The notes below the pieces were generated by a model that saw only the letters and a list, made by a program, of their open reading frames with translations, was not told the origin of the DNA and did not search any database. A stretch of DNA of 64,000 nucleotides. It comes from Lottia gigantea (Eukaryota > Mollusca > Gastropoda > Lottiidae). Shown one piece after another: positions 12,785 through 27,439 of the stretch; position 1 is the first letter of the stretch; every line of letters begins with the position of its first letter. The position numbers were made by a program, and so were the translations under genes. Location: assembly GCF_000327385.1 (NCBI RefSeq), contig NW_008707410.1, positions 588,146 through 652,145 on the forward strand, given 5' to 3'.

Positions 12785-13200
12785 ATGAATGTTTGAATTA
12801 AAAAAAAAATGAATGTTTGCATGCATGAATGAATGAATGAATGAATGAATGAATGAATGAATAAGTGTTTGCCAAAATAAATGAAAGAGTGTCTGCAAAA
12901 ATAAATGAATCAATGTTTGCATGGATAAATAAAAGAATGAATGAAGAAATAAGTGTTTGCAAAAAGAAATGAATGAATCTTGGCATAAATGAAATTATTT
13001 TTTGTTGTAAATGAATGTGAATGAATGTTTTCATAAATAACTAATCAATGACTGAATAATTGAATAAATTAATGATTGAGTGTTTGTTTAAAGCAATAAA
13101 AGTATGTTTTCTTGAATAAATGAATAAAATAGGCCCTATCAAATTTAACTAAATGAATAAATAGAAATTTGAATGAATAAATGAATGAATGAATGAATGA
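12785..13200 (+). repeat. (GAAT)n microsatellite, degenerate flanks
   Basis: Pure GAAT runs at 12828-12862 and 13176-13202, joined by degenerate GAAT-rich sequence with a recurring 'aatgtttgca' phrase. The minus-strand frame here is low-complexity. Confidence 0.9.
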
Positions 13201-13439
13201 CAAGTTAACTTATCATAGAGACTTGTGTTACATCTAGAATCTAACACTAAGTTGATAAATACAACAGTTTAACTTTAAACATTCTAAGTTTATTTTTACA
13301 CAATAAAAACTGACTAAAGTTAAAAATGGGCTGACACCAAACTTAATTTAACAACTCTGCACAAATTTACAACATTCTTTATAAAGATGTACACCTGGGA
13401 AATAATTTTATATGCAGATATTTATTTCTGCAGGTTAAA

Positions 13440-13640
13440 ATGATATGAAATATAATAAATGGATTACTACTTTTCTGCACCTAATTAAGACAAGCAATGC
13501 CATGAAATTTTGCCACAACAGCAGCATTAAAGCCTACTCTTTTTCGATTTCCAACTGTTGAGGGATCTTTAATCTCTAACTACAGCCTTTAGCAGCCTGA
13601 AGTTTGGTTTATTGAGCCATCACAGCTTCCTCTTCACAGG
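13440..13640 (+). repeat. Second copy of the SINE-like repeat
   Basis: Contains ATTTTGCCACAACAGCAGCA, then TTTCGATTTCCAACTGTTGA and GGGATCTTTAA, matching the blocks at 12425 and 62300. Confidence 0.6.
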
Positions 13641-16600
13641 TTAACAACTGACATGCTGGAACTAGGTAGAAAAATCCACAGTTCTAAACCAATATGCAAA
13701 ATCTAGAGTGTCTAACGTGTCATTACAGCATCTTCAAGATTCGTAGATGATGTTTTTTTCTGAACATTTCGTGAATATTTTAAGTACTGTTTTTTGATGG
13801 TGTTTTTCTGTTTGATGTTTTAATATACATGTATATATATGAGATATAAGATATTTAATGACATTAGATTGAAATTCCACATGACTTACAATTTTTATTT
13901 CTGCATTAAAAACAAGCCAAGCTAATTATCATACATTTCATCTTTAATCTCAAACATTTTTTCTAAAAATATTTACCTTATTTGACTGATTTTCTCTTAA
14001 AAAAAAATATTGAAATGATTTTTGATGTTGTCATGTATAATATTAAAAGAAAAATAAACGTTAATAAAAATACTTCTTACCTTTTTCTAGCCCATTTTAA
14101 CATTTTCTAATGAAATCCAAAGTTTTTAAAAATACAGTAATCCTGATAATGTAGCCATTGAACTCATCACATTGATTAATCCCAGAAAAAATTCCACTCT
14201 TTGTTCCAACTCTTCAAAGCCAAGAGAATGTTCCACAAGCTCAAGATATTCAGTTCTTTCTCACGAAAAATAACATTAGATTTAGAGTCACAAAAGATGA
14301 TGTCTAAAAAAATTTGAAAACTTGTCATAAAGAAAATCAAATTCCTTCCAAAACTTTATAATCCACAATATCATGAAAAGTCTGGAATCATGCAAAAGAA
14401 ATGGCATTCGAAAAATATTTCAATGACAAAATAGTCAAATAATCAAAGTAAAAAAATACAGTCAAGTCCGAGCCACCATTACATACATACACACACCGCA
14501 AACGAAAACTTCGAAATATTTCTACTACAAAATTTTCTGTGCAAAGTTATTGAGATTAGAATCCCTTCATTAAATCTGGAAATCCTTAAATCCCTTAATC
14601 CTAGATTAATTTGTTAATGTGTTAATAATTATTTTAGGGATTCACCTGATTTCAATTGACATCTGTAATATTACATGGGGTAATTAAAGGTAATGCACCA
14701 CATGCTAATACTGTATGGGGTATTTAAAGGTACGCAACACATACTTTATCAATACAAATATCTGTCTCATGGACCCAAAATGTTCCTTTAATATCTAAAG
14801 TATAATTTCAATAGAAAGTTGTACTAAGATTATATGGATCAATTCAGCAATCACTTTTCCCAAAAAACTGTTCTGCATAGTAAAATACAGAATTTAAAGA
14901 AAAAGTTTCACATAATTTACTAAAACTAAATTCCTCAGCAACATTGATTGTCAAGAATTCAAACAACACATATCCCTGGGCTTCATGCAACAAAAAAACT
15001 CAAAAATTTCCAATACATCAATTCAATTCATGATTGAAATGTTTCTTTAAACTAAAAGTTCAATGACCTGAGAGATCCTGAGTGAATGAATATATAATGA
15101 AACCTATATAACATTATGTCCTATAATCCTGGATTAAAAATATTCACTGGATTATCATGGATTAATCCTCAATTATCATGTAATCACAGGCTAAATTTGA
15201 TCACTTACAACACTAGTGTCTAATGAACCAAGATTCATACACACAAACAGTGATAGAGGAAGTTACAGGCTGGATTTGATCACTTACAACACTAGTGTTG
15301 AACCAAATTTCATACAAATAAGCACTGGTAGATCCAAATTAAAAATCCATATTATTTCCTAGCTCAATATTCAAATGGAAACAAAACACTTTTAAAAAAA
15401 AAACTTTCATTTCATTTTTCCAAATTAACTAAAATATTCATTTGATGTAAAACTGAACTGTGTACCACTTACTTTGAAATATACAAACTAACATTACATA
15501 ATTAAAATCAAGTGTTAATTTCCGTGTGTTGTTAAAATTAAAAAAACAATATCAATCAAGTTGTGAATTAGGTGTGCTTGAATTCTTGCCTTCATTGTGG
15601 TACAATATTTGTGGGTTAAATTACTTGAAATCGTGTTAGTAACAATTCTTACAATGGCAATCCCACTCGGCAATATGATAAAATCCCTAAAAAGGATTGA
15701 TAAAAAAGAGACAACATGTGTATCAGGGACACTTATCTTTGCCAAATGCACCATCAAATTTCCTGTCAGAAGTATGTGGTTCTAGTAATTCCAGGAAAAA
15801 AAGGATAACATCATGACATCAATAATACTTGAAAACTTCTTTCTGTTTCAATACAAAAAATATCTCAAATCTCTGCTTAAAAATATAATTCAAATATGAC
15901 ACCGATCTTTATAATTTTAAAATTAAAAATTTTTCACAAAATCTATCTGGAGAAAAATACATTCAAATCTGTTCACTGATACTCGCAAGACATAATCCAA
16001 ATACATCAAACATCCACTCACATATTTCAACAAATTCTTAGCAAATCAAGGTGAAAAAATTACATTAAAATATGTTAACTGATATTCACAATTCACTAAT
16101 TTTAACAAAACCTCAGAAAATCTACCGGAAAAAAATGTGATAACAATATATTTTCACTGTAAAATATCATCTCAAAATCTATTCACTGGATATTCGCCAA
16201 TAATATAATCCAAATACAGTCAACAATCACTAATTTCAACAAAGCCTCAGCAAAACTACATTTAAAATAATACCATAAAATCCATTCACCTATATTTGTG
16301 AAAATTTTTTGGTTGAGATTATGAAAAGAATAAATATTTGATCAGAAATAGAATTTGATACATCAATGTGTCAAATGTTAGAAAATTCCACTTTGTCATT
16401 TTTTTTATTTATGAGTGATATTTTTGCTGGGATAATTGGAGCCATAAATTAGAGAGCTGACAATATTTAGTCAATTAATAAACCTGATATATTTGTTTTA
16501 AAAACTTTGATAATTGGTAATTCATTTTGATACAATTGAATTGCAATCATATTTTTCCAAAATTTGGCAGTTTGAATTATTTTGTTTACTTTGCCTTATA

Positions 16601-18880
16601 GGGATTGTAAAGAGTTTTTTTTTGTACTTTGTATGTTTATCAGGGACACTGATAGCAATGATTTGCACCATTCCAATTTTCTATCAGACGGTGTGGTTCC
16701 TGCAATTCAACTAAAACTAAGTATTTGATGAAGTCACTTTATCAAATTTACATATAAGTCTCTTTGCATTAGTGAAATCATACTTTGGTATGATACCAAG
16801 GTTTAAGAGGAATGCAAGACCCACAGATATCTGACTGAAAGTTGGAAATGACAAATCAATGCTATGTGAGCTACAAACACAAAGTTTAAAAACCTTCTAT
16901 TCAATCCCTTTAAAAGGTTATATGAATGATTTTCTCTCTGATAGAATTTAATTCAAAATGTTCAGAAACTTTCAATTTAATGTTCAAAAACAAACTGTTT
17001 TATACAAAGTAGGTACATCCTTTTTCAAATGTAACCAGAAAGCATCCCATTAAGTAAATTTCAGGAAGTCCTTGACTTCTGACTAATATTGGTCATTTGG
17101 TCCTTCAGTGATAAAGTGTTTCCTCAGCATTTTTAAATAAAGTTATCTAATCAAAGTAAAAAAAAGAAGTCAAAATGGAAGTCGAAGTGTAAAAATCACA
17201 TGTTAGTTATCAGAAACATAAAAAATTTATCCTGGTTTTGGAGATTATATTTGAGATAAAAGTCAAGATAACTTTCATCAGAACTGATATCAGCCTGGTC
17301 CAAATTCATAGAAAAAAACAATTTAAAAATTTACCACATGGGTAAAAGTTTGTATGCTTAAATGAAACAAATCCAGTATAAAAACTTTTGAAATCAAGAT
17401 CAAAGTTCACTGAATAGGCTAGGAGAATTTCTAGGAAAATTCTCTTTAGGATCTGATGATCAAGTATGGAGGTTTTTATAAATTGGAATTACACAACATT
17501 AAATATTCTCTAGCAAGATAAGGTTTGCCAAATCATTCTGGAATGCATGATGCCAGTCAGTGACTGAGTGTGTCAACTTTGATCTATTTCTGAGAGTTCA
17601 CCCTAGCCAAACATGTTAAGATGTATGACACAGTAACCCATTCAGAGTGTCACAATTCTAGAAGTTTATTGGTTGAGTTGTCCATGCCGTATCACTCTGA
17701 AGGGACCACATAGCTAATAATGGACATTTACAACAAAGTCTCAGGAAAATCTTTATAAATCAAGGCATTTAGGAAAAAATATCAAATCTTTAGAACATGT
17801 GCACTATAATCCAAAAGTAACAACACAAAACTGATTCATCTATATTAACCTAAAATGATATGAAATAATACTCTAAAAGGAGTGCCCAGTTCACAAACCC
17901 AGTCGGAGAGTGCCTCCAGTGTTCTGAAAGAGTGAGTATACCCTGCTGAAAAATCCTCAATTCTGAACTTCACTGACAGAAAATCTTTAAAAAACTGACA
18001 AACCTGAAATCAAGATCCTGTCATACATTGTCAAACTTCAAAGATTGAACAGAGAAAAATCAACGAATGTAAACAGAACAGATGGGAAAGATCAAAATAA
18101 AAAAAGTAAAATTTAATCCTATTCATTTAGGTGGTCATGTTAACACTGTTATAACACCTTCATAACACTCTGTTAACACTTCCTATATAAACACTAATCA
18201 GTGTTCAGTCAACAATTATTACAATATGTAAACACTAACTTCTATGTTGTTAGGACATATTGTCATAATGACAATGACAACAGGCTGCTGTGTGCAATGG
18301 GTAGAATCTGTCTGCACTGTGGTAATAGCCTAGTGTTTTGTATAATTCTAACTACACGAGAACCCGTCCAACCTGCACTGATGACAGAGGGAAACTTGGT
18401 TGTAAAATTTATACATGAATTAAGGTTCAACTACCCAAACATATACGAGAGTCCAAACAAAGTGTGAGAAGTTCCTAGCAAGATAATACCTTATTTCAGA
18501 TGCTTCAGCTGATGATGGGTGCACTTCCAAAAACACACACGAAGAAGTATTGTACTAAGCAAAATATTATATCTATGTCCAAAACTTTTCTTCTATCCAA
18601 AATTAAGGTTTCCATGTTTAAATCCACTGATATTTTTATAAAAATCTTTTAGTCAAAATTTTCACACGCCAGATGTCCTAGAAAAACTTCCCAAGAAAAT
18701 TTCACAAACTATTTTTTTTCATTAAGTAATATATATATATTCGTATCTGAAATTATGAACAATAATGGCCAGTAGGAAAGTGTGATGTTTTCTCGGTCGA
18801 AAGACTTAGATCATATCATATTACTTATTGACATTGTATATTCACTTTTTCATACATATACATACATAATTTTGAAGGGA
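13641..18880. other. Repeat-rich intergenic stretch, no gene seen
   Basis: Very AT-rich. It contains a direct duplication at about 15183-15325 (GATCACTTACAACACTAGTG twice), degenerate tandem units of about 120 bp at 15950-16280, and a dispersed repeat at 15719-15790 and 16636-16715 (core TATCAGGGACACTGATAGCA) that also occurs at 33108-33170. Small open frames here (for example 18201-18467) have no recognised domain. Confidence 0.4.
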
Positions 18881-18884
18881 TATG

Positions 18885-19425
18885 GAAGTCTTAATGACTT
18901 TACTAGCTGATATAACGCAATTTCAGCTCCCAGTATAATAATAGTCATTATATTTAGTTTTACCAACTGATAGAGCTCAATTTCAGCTATCTGTATATAG
19001 TCGTCTAAATATTTCTGTAAGCAGCTGATTAAGCTTAATATCAGCCATCTTTATAGTCCTCTAAAATTGAACTGTATCAGCTGGTACAAAAACAAAATTA
19101 AGTATATAAAGTATAAAGTAAATATAAAGATATACAGATAGCTGAAATTGAGCTCTATCAGTTGGTACAGTTAATGTTAAGATGAATACTGTAAACAGAT
19201 AGCTGAAATTGAGCTCTATAAGTCGGTAAAGTACATATAAAGATGACTACTGTATACAGATAGCTGAAATTAAGCTCTATCAGCTTGGAAAGTAAATAAT
19301 TAGATGACTATACAGATAGCTGAAATTTAGCTCTGTCAGCTTGTAAAGTAAATATTAAGATGACTATACAGATAGCTGAAATTGAGCTCTATCAGTTGGT
19401 AAAGTTATAAATATTAAGTCAATTC
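18885..19425. repeat. Inverted pair of palindromic minisatellite arrays
   Basis: From about 18900 to 19090 three units run in reverse (AGAGCTCAATTTCAGCTATC). From about 19130 to 19410 five units run forward (CAGATAGCTGAAATTGAGCT). The two arrays face each other across about 40 bp, so the whole could fold into a long hairpin. Same unit as at 2755-3092. Confidence 0.85.
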
Positions 19426-19449
19426 TATCCTTTAATATGTTTGTAGGTT

Positions 19450-19565
19450 GTGATATCAGCATCCACTGGAAGCGTATGTTAGCTTGTCATCTACCAACAA
19501 CTACCTAGTTTCTGATATCAGCATCCACTGGAAGCAAACATTAACTTGTCATCTACCAGCCAACC
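19450..19565 (+). repeat. Tandem duplication of about 65 bp
   Basis: GATATCAGCATCCACTGGAA followed by GCTTGTCATCTACCA occurs twice, ending in a short CCAA run. Confidence 0.75.
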
Positions 19566-20690
19566 AACCAACCAACCTTAATATGTTTGTCATCAAAATC
19601 AGTTATAAAATGTGGTCTATGGTACAAACTTCTTTTCATTTTCTTAAAATGTCACAGTTTAGAAAAACAATCCTCTATTGGTAATTGTCAGAAATAGTTT
19701 ATTCATAGTTTTTTTTTAGGACAAGTAAAAATAATCATTGCCTAAAAATCTACATATCTGGTTTTGATGCTTCCTTGCCATTTAAAGGTATCATCCAAAA
19801 ATATAAACATTACTACCTAAAAAAATATATCAAAATTGAAAACAATCAAAAATTGTCACAGCAAAAACTTTGATAAAATCTTGATAATAAAAATAACCAA
19901 ATAGTTTTCGAAAGAACTTAGACCTTAATAAGTCTTTAACAAACTTTTATAAAAAGTTATAAGTTATTTCAGATATTCTTTATGGTGATAAATAAAATGC
20001 ATCACCCGAAAATAACCAAATTATACTCAGAAAAAATAAGGCCTTAAAGTTTGATACAAAACACTCTTTAAATACAAAACATCCAGGCAACTACTTTCTC
20101 CAAAAATCATGGGTATTACTAAGTGAATAACATACTTTATAAAAATAATTTGTTTCAGATATTTTTAATGGTCATAAATGACACAAATGCCTCATAAACA
20201 AATCATCTTTCACAAAAAAACAAGTCCTTTCATAGCACATTTCACTGTCCACTATTACAGAAACTTTGATATAAAAATCCAATTTCTTTCCGAAAAAAAA
20301 CTTGGGACCTCAGTATAACACACTTTTATAAACGTAAGTTATTTCAGATATTTTTTTATGGTTATAAATAACACGCATCCCAGGTTGGTAAAAATATGAT
20401 TTACCTGGTTAACTAACGTGACGATAGATATAATTGATGACAGGTATCTAGGTGATGGGCGATGGTTTCAAGTTTCAAACCCCACTTGCTTCTTTTATTA
20501 TTTTCTTATCACTTGATGAAGTTATTTTAACTTTTTTTTATATTCTTTATGGTTGTTTTTTAAGGGTTCAAAACAGGTTTTCTTGCCGTGTAAAGTTGGT
20601 GAAATTAAGTCAATTTGATTTCCTATTCCTAATCCTGTTTTTAAAGCAGAGGCTAATTTGGGGCTTTTTCATATTTTGGTATTGTGCTAA
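19566..20690. repeat. Degenerate AT-rich repeat units
   Basis: Phrases such as 'ataagttatttcagatattttt', 'atggttataaataacac' and 'ataacacacttttataaa' recur every 150-190 bp between 19790 and 20400, an old tandem array. A plus-strand open frame at 20452-20745 is low-complexity and unrecognised. Confidence 0.45.
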
Positions 20691-21949
20691 TCTCAGATCC
20701 AGCACTTTGATGCATCCCATTCAGGGAGTCCACATATATAATTAATATTGTTTATTAGATTTGAGCTTTGTTAACTTGGCATTCCAATAAGAGAGCTTAC
20801 ATAGTCAGAAACAACTAAAGTCATTTTAAAGGGGAAAAAGCCTTCTGGTATTTTTTATTACTATGTCTGACCCAAAACAACTCCCAAATAAAAGAGTCAA
20901 AACACTTTCGACCTTTATTGTACACTGTTTGATTTAATTCATTTATCCAGTATGTAAATTTACTTACTCTGGCCACAATCCGTCAAGATGGACAAGGGTC
21001 AAATTTTTGTTTTCTTTCATTTTCTATCAAGTATATTGAAGAATTTTATGATTAAAGAAAGCAATTCCAAAATAGTAGTGAAGAATTTTATTTTCTTAGT
21101 ATGTTTCGTATTTTGAGTCAACAACATGGTTGAGTGATCTTTAAAAACCAACCTCAAACCACCTCCATTCAGCATGTCTCTCTCCGTGAAAAGAATGAAA
21201 TTAAACCTTCTAAAATATATTTGTGAATGATACCAAGCAACTGTAAAAAATAGGTCCCATCTTAAAGAGACTTAGCCTAAAAGATTTTATAGGGTATAGC
21301 ATGTGTTTAAGATATTAAATCCTCATCAGGGCAGCTAGTTTTGGAAATAGGGGTAATTTGAACTTTTCCTTAGGTTATTCAAATGAAGAAATATATAATA
21401 ATCTCTCTCAAGTGATAAATAGTTGAAAATATTAATTGGGCACATTTTTACAGATGACAGAATATTAAAATAGAACACTCAGTTAAAAATATCCAAAGTC
21501 AATTGTTCCATTTCAAATGAAATGAAGTGTCACATCCTTCTGGTTTGCACTTGGAAGTGAGGACGGGTAACCCACGCAGTGTACAAGGAGGTAAATTTTA
21601 CCAGGACAGCAGTGTCCCATTTCAAAATAAACTATCAATAATCAAATGTTCATGCATTTGTATGTTTCAATCGTGCTATTATATGCACTATAGAAAAATA
21701 TATAAGTATATGCAATTGAAAATGAATGATCTATGATTTAAATGGGAGTGTTATAAATATGAGTTGTATTATGAAATAAAAAATATGATATAAAAGGTGT
21801 GATATGTACTAGTGTTGTGGTGAATATATTAAAATATTATTCATATTTAGCTGTGAGTTCGCACATTGAACATATCTCACATATTACAATACATATCCCT
21901 GGGTTAACATGCTTTAAGGGTGATAGTGGAGAGAGGAAGAAGGGAAGAA
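20691..21949. other. Intergenic, repeat fragments only
   Basis: Holds one or two units of the 'agagttcacatagct' family (20700-20810) and a fragment of the SINE-like repeat (21515-21620, with GGTAAATTTTACCAGGACAG). The short frame at 21527-21736 is part of that repeat. Confidence 0.45.
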
Positions 21950-21999
21950 NNNNNNNNNNNNNNNNNNNNNNNNNNNNNNNNNNNNNNNNNNNNNNNNNN
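21950..21999. other. Assembly gap (50 N)
   Basis: Exactly 50 N in AT-rich intergenic sequence; size is probably a placeholder. Confidence 0.98.
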
Positions 22000-24900
22000 T
22001 CATGTAAATACATTTTTGTTGTTATTATTCAATTATTTATTTTTACTACTTGAGGGATGATCTGTGACTCATTTATCAACAATGGCAAAACCATACAGTT
22101 TATATTGGAAAATATTGGAAAACAGTGTTTACATGATTTGATTGTAGTTTAATAATAAATAATTATTTGATTAGAGTCCACTTTTATGTTGACATGTTTC
22201 AGATATTATTTTCATCAGGCCAATTATATTTTTAAACCGAAAGTTAGCTTTCTAATAATAGAGTATACGGATATGAATAAAACAAATACAGTCACTGAAC
22301 AGAAGTGATAAGTACTAAGACAGATAAATAAATCTGAATGAAAAAAAAAAAAGAAAAAAAAAACTGACCTTTTTGATGCCCCAGTCCCCATTTTTGATAA
22401 GTTTCCGCGTATTTTGGTATCTACCAACACATATATTCCGTCATATCACAATGTTAAAAGTCTATAAATTATCTGGACTTTATCTACGTAAGTAAAAAAT
22501 GTCCGACCCTGATCCACGTTGAATATTGTTAGGTCTATCTATTGATAAGAAAAGTGTTTATCTTAAAGGGACTATATAAAACCAATCAGTTAGAAAATCA
22601 AATGGAATGTCAGTGATACGATCCTCTATTTTATATATCTAAATTGGGGTATTTTATATAACTTTAATGTAGAAATATTTGATCATATATTGGATTGGCT
22701 ATATATCATTGATAAGACTTGTTGGGTGCAGAGCAAAGACTTAAAGAAAGATAGAGAGAATAGAAGAAAGAAACTAAAAGACAAGAGAGAATAAAGAATT
22801 TAGGAAAAAATCCTGTCTACCAGCTTATCCTTGACCAAACCTCTTGATATTGATATTTCTAGGATTATCTGTATCCTTTTACAGCTGATTCAATAAAAAT
22901 AAAAATCATTATTTCCATAGATAACAACTAAGATTCTTTATGATCCATCCTACAAGTTGGTCCTTGGTCAAATCTCTTGACACTTATCTTATGTAATTCC
23001 TCAAAATCAATGTTCAAATATCAAAATCAATAGTAGTCATTAATCTTCACTAATTAATGTCTGCAAGGTCAGCTCGGGGCTGTGGTTTCGAATCCTCCTT
23101 GAGATAAGAACAATTCTGATTCCTGTGCCAGTGCTTCTGAGAGTCAACTTGGTGATGGTTTTTACTCTAGTACTTATGTGAATATGAACAAAATTCAAAA
23201 GCAGCATCTTTAAACTTTTACTGATATCAATTACAGTAGAGCTCTATCTATATAATTATAAGGTTACATGGCCATTTATTGTGTCTTATTCCCTTTCATA
23301 TACCATAAATACTAGGCCATTATTCTATATATGTACAATATATTTATAGGGGAGATATGTCTGCTTAGTACAACATATTTAAACAATGAGTCTCTTTTTT
23401 GTATCTAATAGGTACATTTTGTCAATGGGCTGCTCATTGCACCAGGCATGGATCAGCTGGACTAGCCTCAGTCCTTTGCTGTAAAGATGTCAGTGTTGGG
23501 AATTCTTTAAGGAAACATCAGCTGACAACTGGTGTTAGGTTTCAACCCTAAAAAACTTTTAAGGGTAGGTTCTGAGAAGCCGTAAGCCAAGGTAGCTTCC
23601 TTAATTTTTGAAAGGCCAGGGTTAATAAGCATAAGACAACCCATGTATGTAACCTTGAGTCAATCGTAAAAATATTTTAGTCTCCCCAATATTTGGGTGT
23701 TCGACTGCACCTGGATAAGGTAGTTCAGGTGATATGGAATATATTAAATGTATACATAATACATTAACAGTAGAAAACATTTCTATTGAATGATTCACTA
23801 TAATGTTATTATAAATATTCAAATAGTAATTCATATAATATTTCTATTCATTGCCCCACTGTATGACCTTTTTCACCTTCACTTAAGAAGGGAAGTAAAT
23901 CCATTTATTGAAACCAATTTCTTACACAATATTTGAAAGGCAGGTATGCAATATTCGAAAAAGCAACCCATTTGATACTATTATTACTGTAGGCCTATGT
24001 ACAATCTTTTTTCAATTTCAATTCAAAAGGGAAGATATTCATTATATTAAATATTTGACAGTCACTGTAATCTCATGATTGTTTGAATATATGGGAATTC
24101 ATTATTCCTGTGAATGAGTAATGACCCTTTTTGACCTTCACTGACAGTTTTTAACAGAAAGTGACCCCATCTACTAACTTGTTATTTTTTAAGACAAGAG
24201 GAAAAGGAACGAGGAATATTCAATAAAGGTATATAGGCATACTTTTGCAATGAAATAATTTACCGGTAGATTAGGGGCTCTATTCGATTTTAAAACCCAT
24301 AAACTTTTTGACATTTACAAATAATATATTTCACTTTTGCAAAGTATGGAAGCCATGAAGTACCTCTTTTGTTTTCATATTTTAAATGTAATTTACTCCT
24401 GATGATTTCTAAAATTTTTGATAAATTTTAAACCCCATTCCCCATCTCACACCCATGCTACACCAATAAATGATATACATATGGTCAATCAGTTATCTAA
24501 GATACAACAAAATCCTTGCTGTAATCAAACCTAAAAAATAAAACAAAAAACCAAGTCTTACCTCTAAATTTTGTCAAAGTTCATCATCATTTTATAATCC
24601 AATAGCTGAATGGTCCAGATTTGAAATGGCTGAGATGATAATTTTCCTAAAAATACAAAACAGAACATCAGCATCACAAAATCTGTGTCAAAACATTTTC
24701 CAATATGGCTACTGACAGGCCAGACCTAAAGTTGGTTTAAGAAACTGATTTGTTTGTTCAAGGATTGAACGATTGATGTTCGAGTAGGAAAAGTAGTTTC
24801 AGCCACTGAACAAAATGACTGGCCACATATCCCACTTAATTTAATGGCCATATGGAGGGGAATTTTTTACAAACCTGGAGTCCTTTCCGGTTATTGGAAA

Positions 24901-26678
24901 CTGCCACAGCTTATCAGTAGTCAATGTCAATGAGGGACATTGAAATTGAATGAGCAGTAATAAGGAATGCCAGCAAAATATCAATTTCAAAGGATAACAA
25001 CAGTGTGCAATGGAGGAAAGAATGTAAAATGTTTTGTTGTTTGTAATGTCATGCAGTGTGTAATGAAAGAATGACAGAAAAGCTTAATATTTATTAGTAT
25101 TGATATAGCCATGCAGTATACAATGAGGAAAGAAAAAAGAAGATGTAAAATATTTGGTAGTAATCTAATGTAAACAAGGAGATCAATAGTTGGACTAGTC
25201 TGAGGTATAACGATCATAATATTTAGTAAACATCACCCTGGCTATCAACATTCTTTCATTTCATTGGTTAGCAAACATCACTCTTTGGTTAAAAAATAAA
25301 AAAAACGTATTTCAGAAATTTCCGTAAACTATCTGATAGCCTAGCACTATGTGTATCTGTCTTTATATCATGTATTTGAAATAGATATTAAAATTCCAAG
25401 ATTTGATTGTTAGCAAACATCATTCCTTCTTTTAAGTACAATATTTGAGAAATTTGACCCAAACACGAAAGCAATACAAAAAAACAACTGTGTATAACCA
25501 GTATAAAAGAAAAAATCTAAAAAATTTCAACACCAAAACTTTCCAAATTTAGAATAATCACAAATACCAAAGAACAATAATTGTGTCCAACTTCATAAGC
25601 AAACACAAAATTCCATTGATACCAACTATAATACACTTTTCAATTTCACAAATTCAGCTTATTTGTAAGAAGTCTAAAAATCAGTTATTTTGTCCTATTT
25701 TTCATGTTCCGGTGCATACAAATGTTACCTATTCCAATGCTACAAGCAATCACAAAAAAAACCCATTATAATAACATTGCCTTATTGGAAGCCTAATTAC
25801 CAACATAATAAGCCTACAGTAATTCTCTATAGCAACATGACAATATTTCTAGTTGACTTCCAGGAATAAACCGGTTCCAACTGTCAGAGATTTGATTAAT
25901 GACGATTTAGTGCCCTATTTTGATTTATTATGTGACAAGTTCTAAGTCTTCTGTAATCCTTTATCATTAGGTTTATAAACCATGGAACTTAAAAAAAGAA
26001 AAGACCATACTTTCAAGAAGAGAATCATCTTATCATAGCTTTCACAGTTTAATCATGACTATTTACAGATTTTCAAAGATCTGGTCTACAAACTGGGCTC
26101 TGACCAAATCTCTTGACATTAATCTTTCCCAATGTGATTCAACACCTAATGTGGATAAAGTAAACCCAGGTCCCATCAATTTATTGTGGGGCTATGAGGA
26201 ATAATCCTGCTGTATAAAATTTGCCTTCCTTAGGTTTTAATATTCAGAATTTTTTATGGGGAGCATCTGAAAGGCTTGGCAAATGCGTCACCTGCTATAT
26301 TATCCTACAATATAATTTGGCTGTGCCAGACTACCCAAACTTCCATACAATAGAAACTTTTGCAGCCACTGTCAGTATAAGCAGTTAGGGGACATTTAGG
26401 TTTATAATAGTATCTTTTTTATTTCATTGTAGACAAACTAGATACTGTACTTTGAAAAGTGTCTCAACTGAATATCCCACGAAGTGTAATCAACTCATTC
26501 ATGTCTACTGTAATTAATGTGAGTGCCAGGTATCTAAAATCACTTTCTCTTTTGTTGAGATCAAGAAGAACTCATTTTTTAGAACTGAACTGTGTGATTT
26601 TTTTTTATCTAGAGCCACTAAATGCAGAGATCAAATTTTCTATTCTGATTCCCCAGGCCACTCAGCTCAATTGTTTTT
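22000..26678. other. Intergenic stretch, no gene seen
   Basis: AT-rich. It holds two 'ctaccagcttatccttgacc'-type repeat units (22815-22990), a SINE-like fragment at 23040-23165 with a good tRNA-type B box (GGTTTCGAATCC at 23083-23094), degenerate units of about 115 bp at 24990-25220 (phrase 'catgcagtgtgtaatga'), and a repeat at 26420-26670 that resembles 32230-32530. Both of those last two sit next to a TTAA MITE. No exon supported. Confidence 0.4.
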
Positions 26679-27231
26679 TTAAAGGGTCAAATGCTCCATT
26701 TAAGGGGGTTGATTTCAGTCTTGAATATGTAAATAGACTTTAGAAGTAGCCTGCTAGAAATGTACAAAATCACATAATTCCTTAAAAAATATCTCAAACT
26801 AGGAATTTCTTTTCCTATTTCTAAAGATGTCTTTTTTTATATATGGCAGTGTCTCACGAAAAGACTTCTCAAATTTCGACGGTGAGCTGTGAACCTATTT
26901 ACTGATATTTGATGTGCCTCGATTGGCTTTCTGAGGTGCTACTGTAAACAAAATGTCATCCAGAAGTGAGCACGTAATACGAACATTCTAATGGTTGACT
27001 CTTTACTAGGTCACAACAATTTATGGGGAACAAGGTACGTCTGCTGGGACGTGTTTTCATCAAACATGTCAGATATCTCCCAATCACTTCCAAATTTGTC
27101 GTAGGGCTGTCATGGCATGGATCAACGCACACAATTTTTCAACTAAGATAGTATCAGCGTCAAAAAAACAAAAAGTATGCCCCAGGTTTAATGTATAATT
27201 AGTCAAACAAATGGCTCATCTGTCCCTTTAG
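26679..27231 (+). mobile_element. TTAA MITE, long copy 2
   Basis: Starts TTAAAGGGTCAAATG and ends CATCTGTCCCTTTA. The left 200 bp match the family; the inner part (about 26900-27200) is longer than in other copies and not shared, so it is either an insertion or a different subfamily. Confidence 0.65.
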
Positions 27232-27439
27232 CCCTGCTAGTGCTAATACTAATAGTGCTTGTCTGGACTCTTTATTTTCTTTTTTTACAGTAGTCGGCCT
27301 GCATTGACAACAAATTGTTAGGGAAATGTATTCCATGTAGCAGAAAATCTTGGCCAAATTCCATTCAGTGAAGGTAAAAAGTTAATTGATTTTCTTCAAG
27401 GAATATAAGTTTAAATTTCGTACCATTTTCATTTAACTT

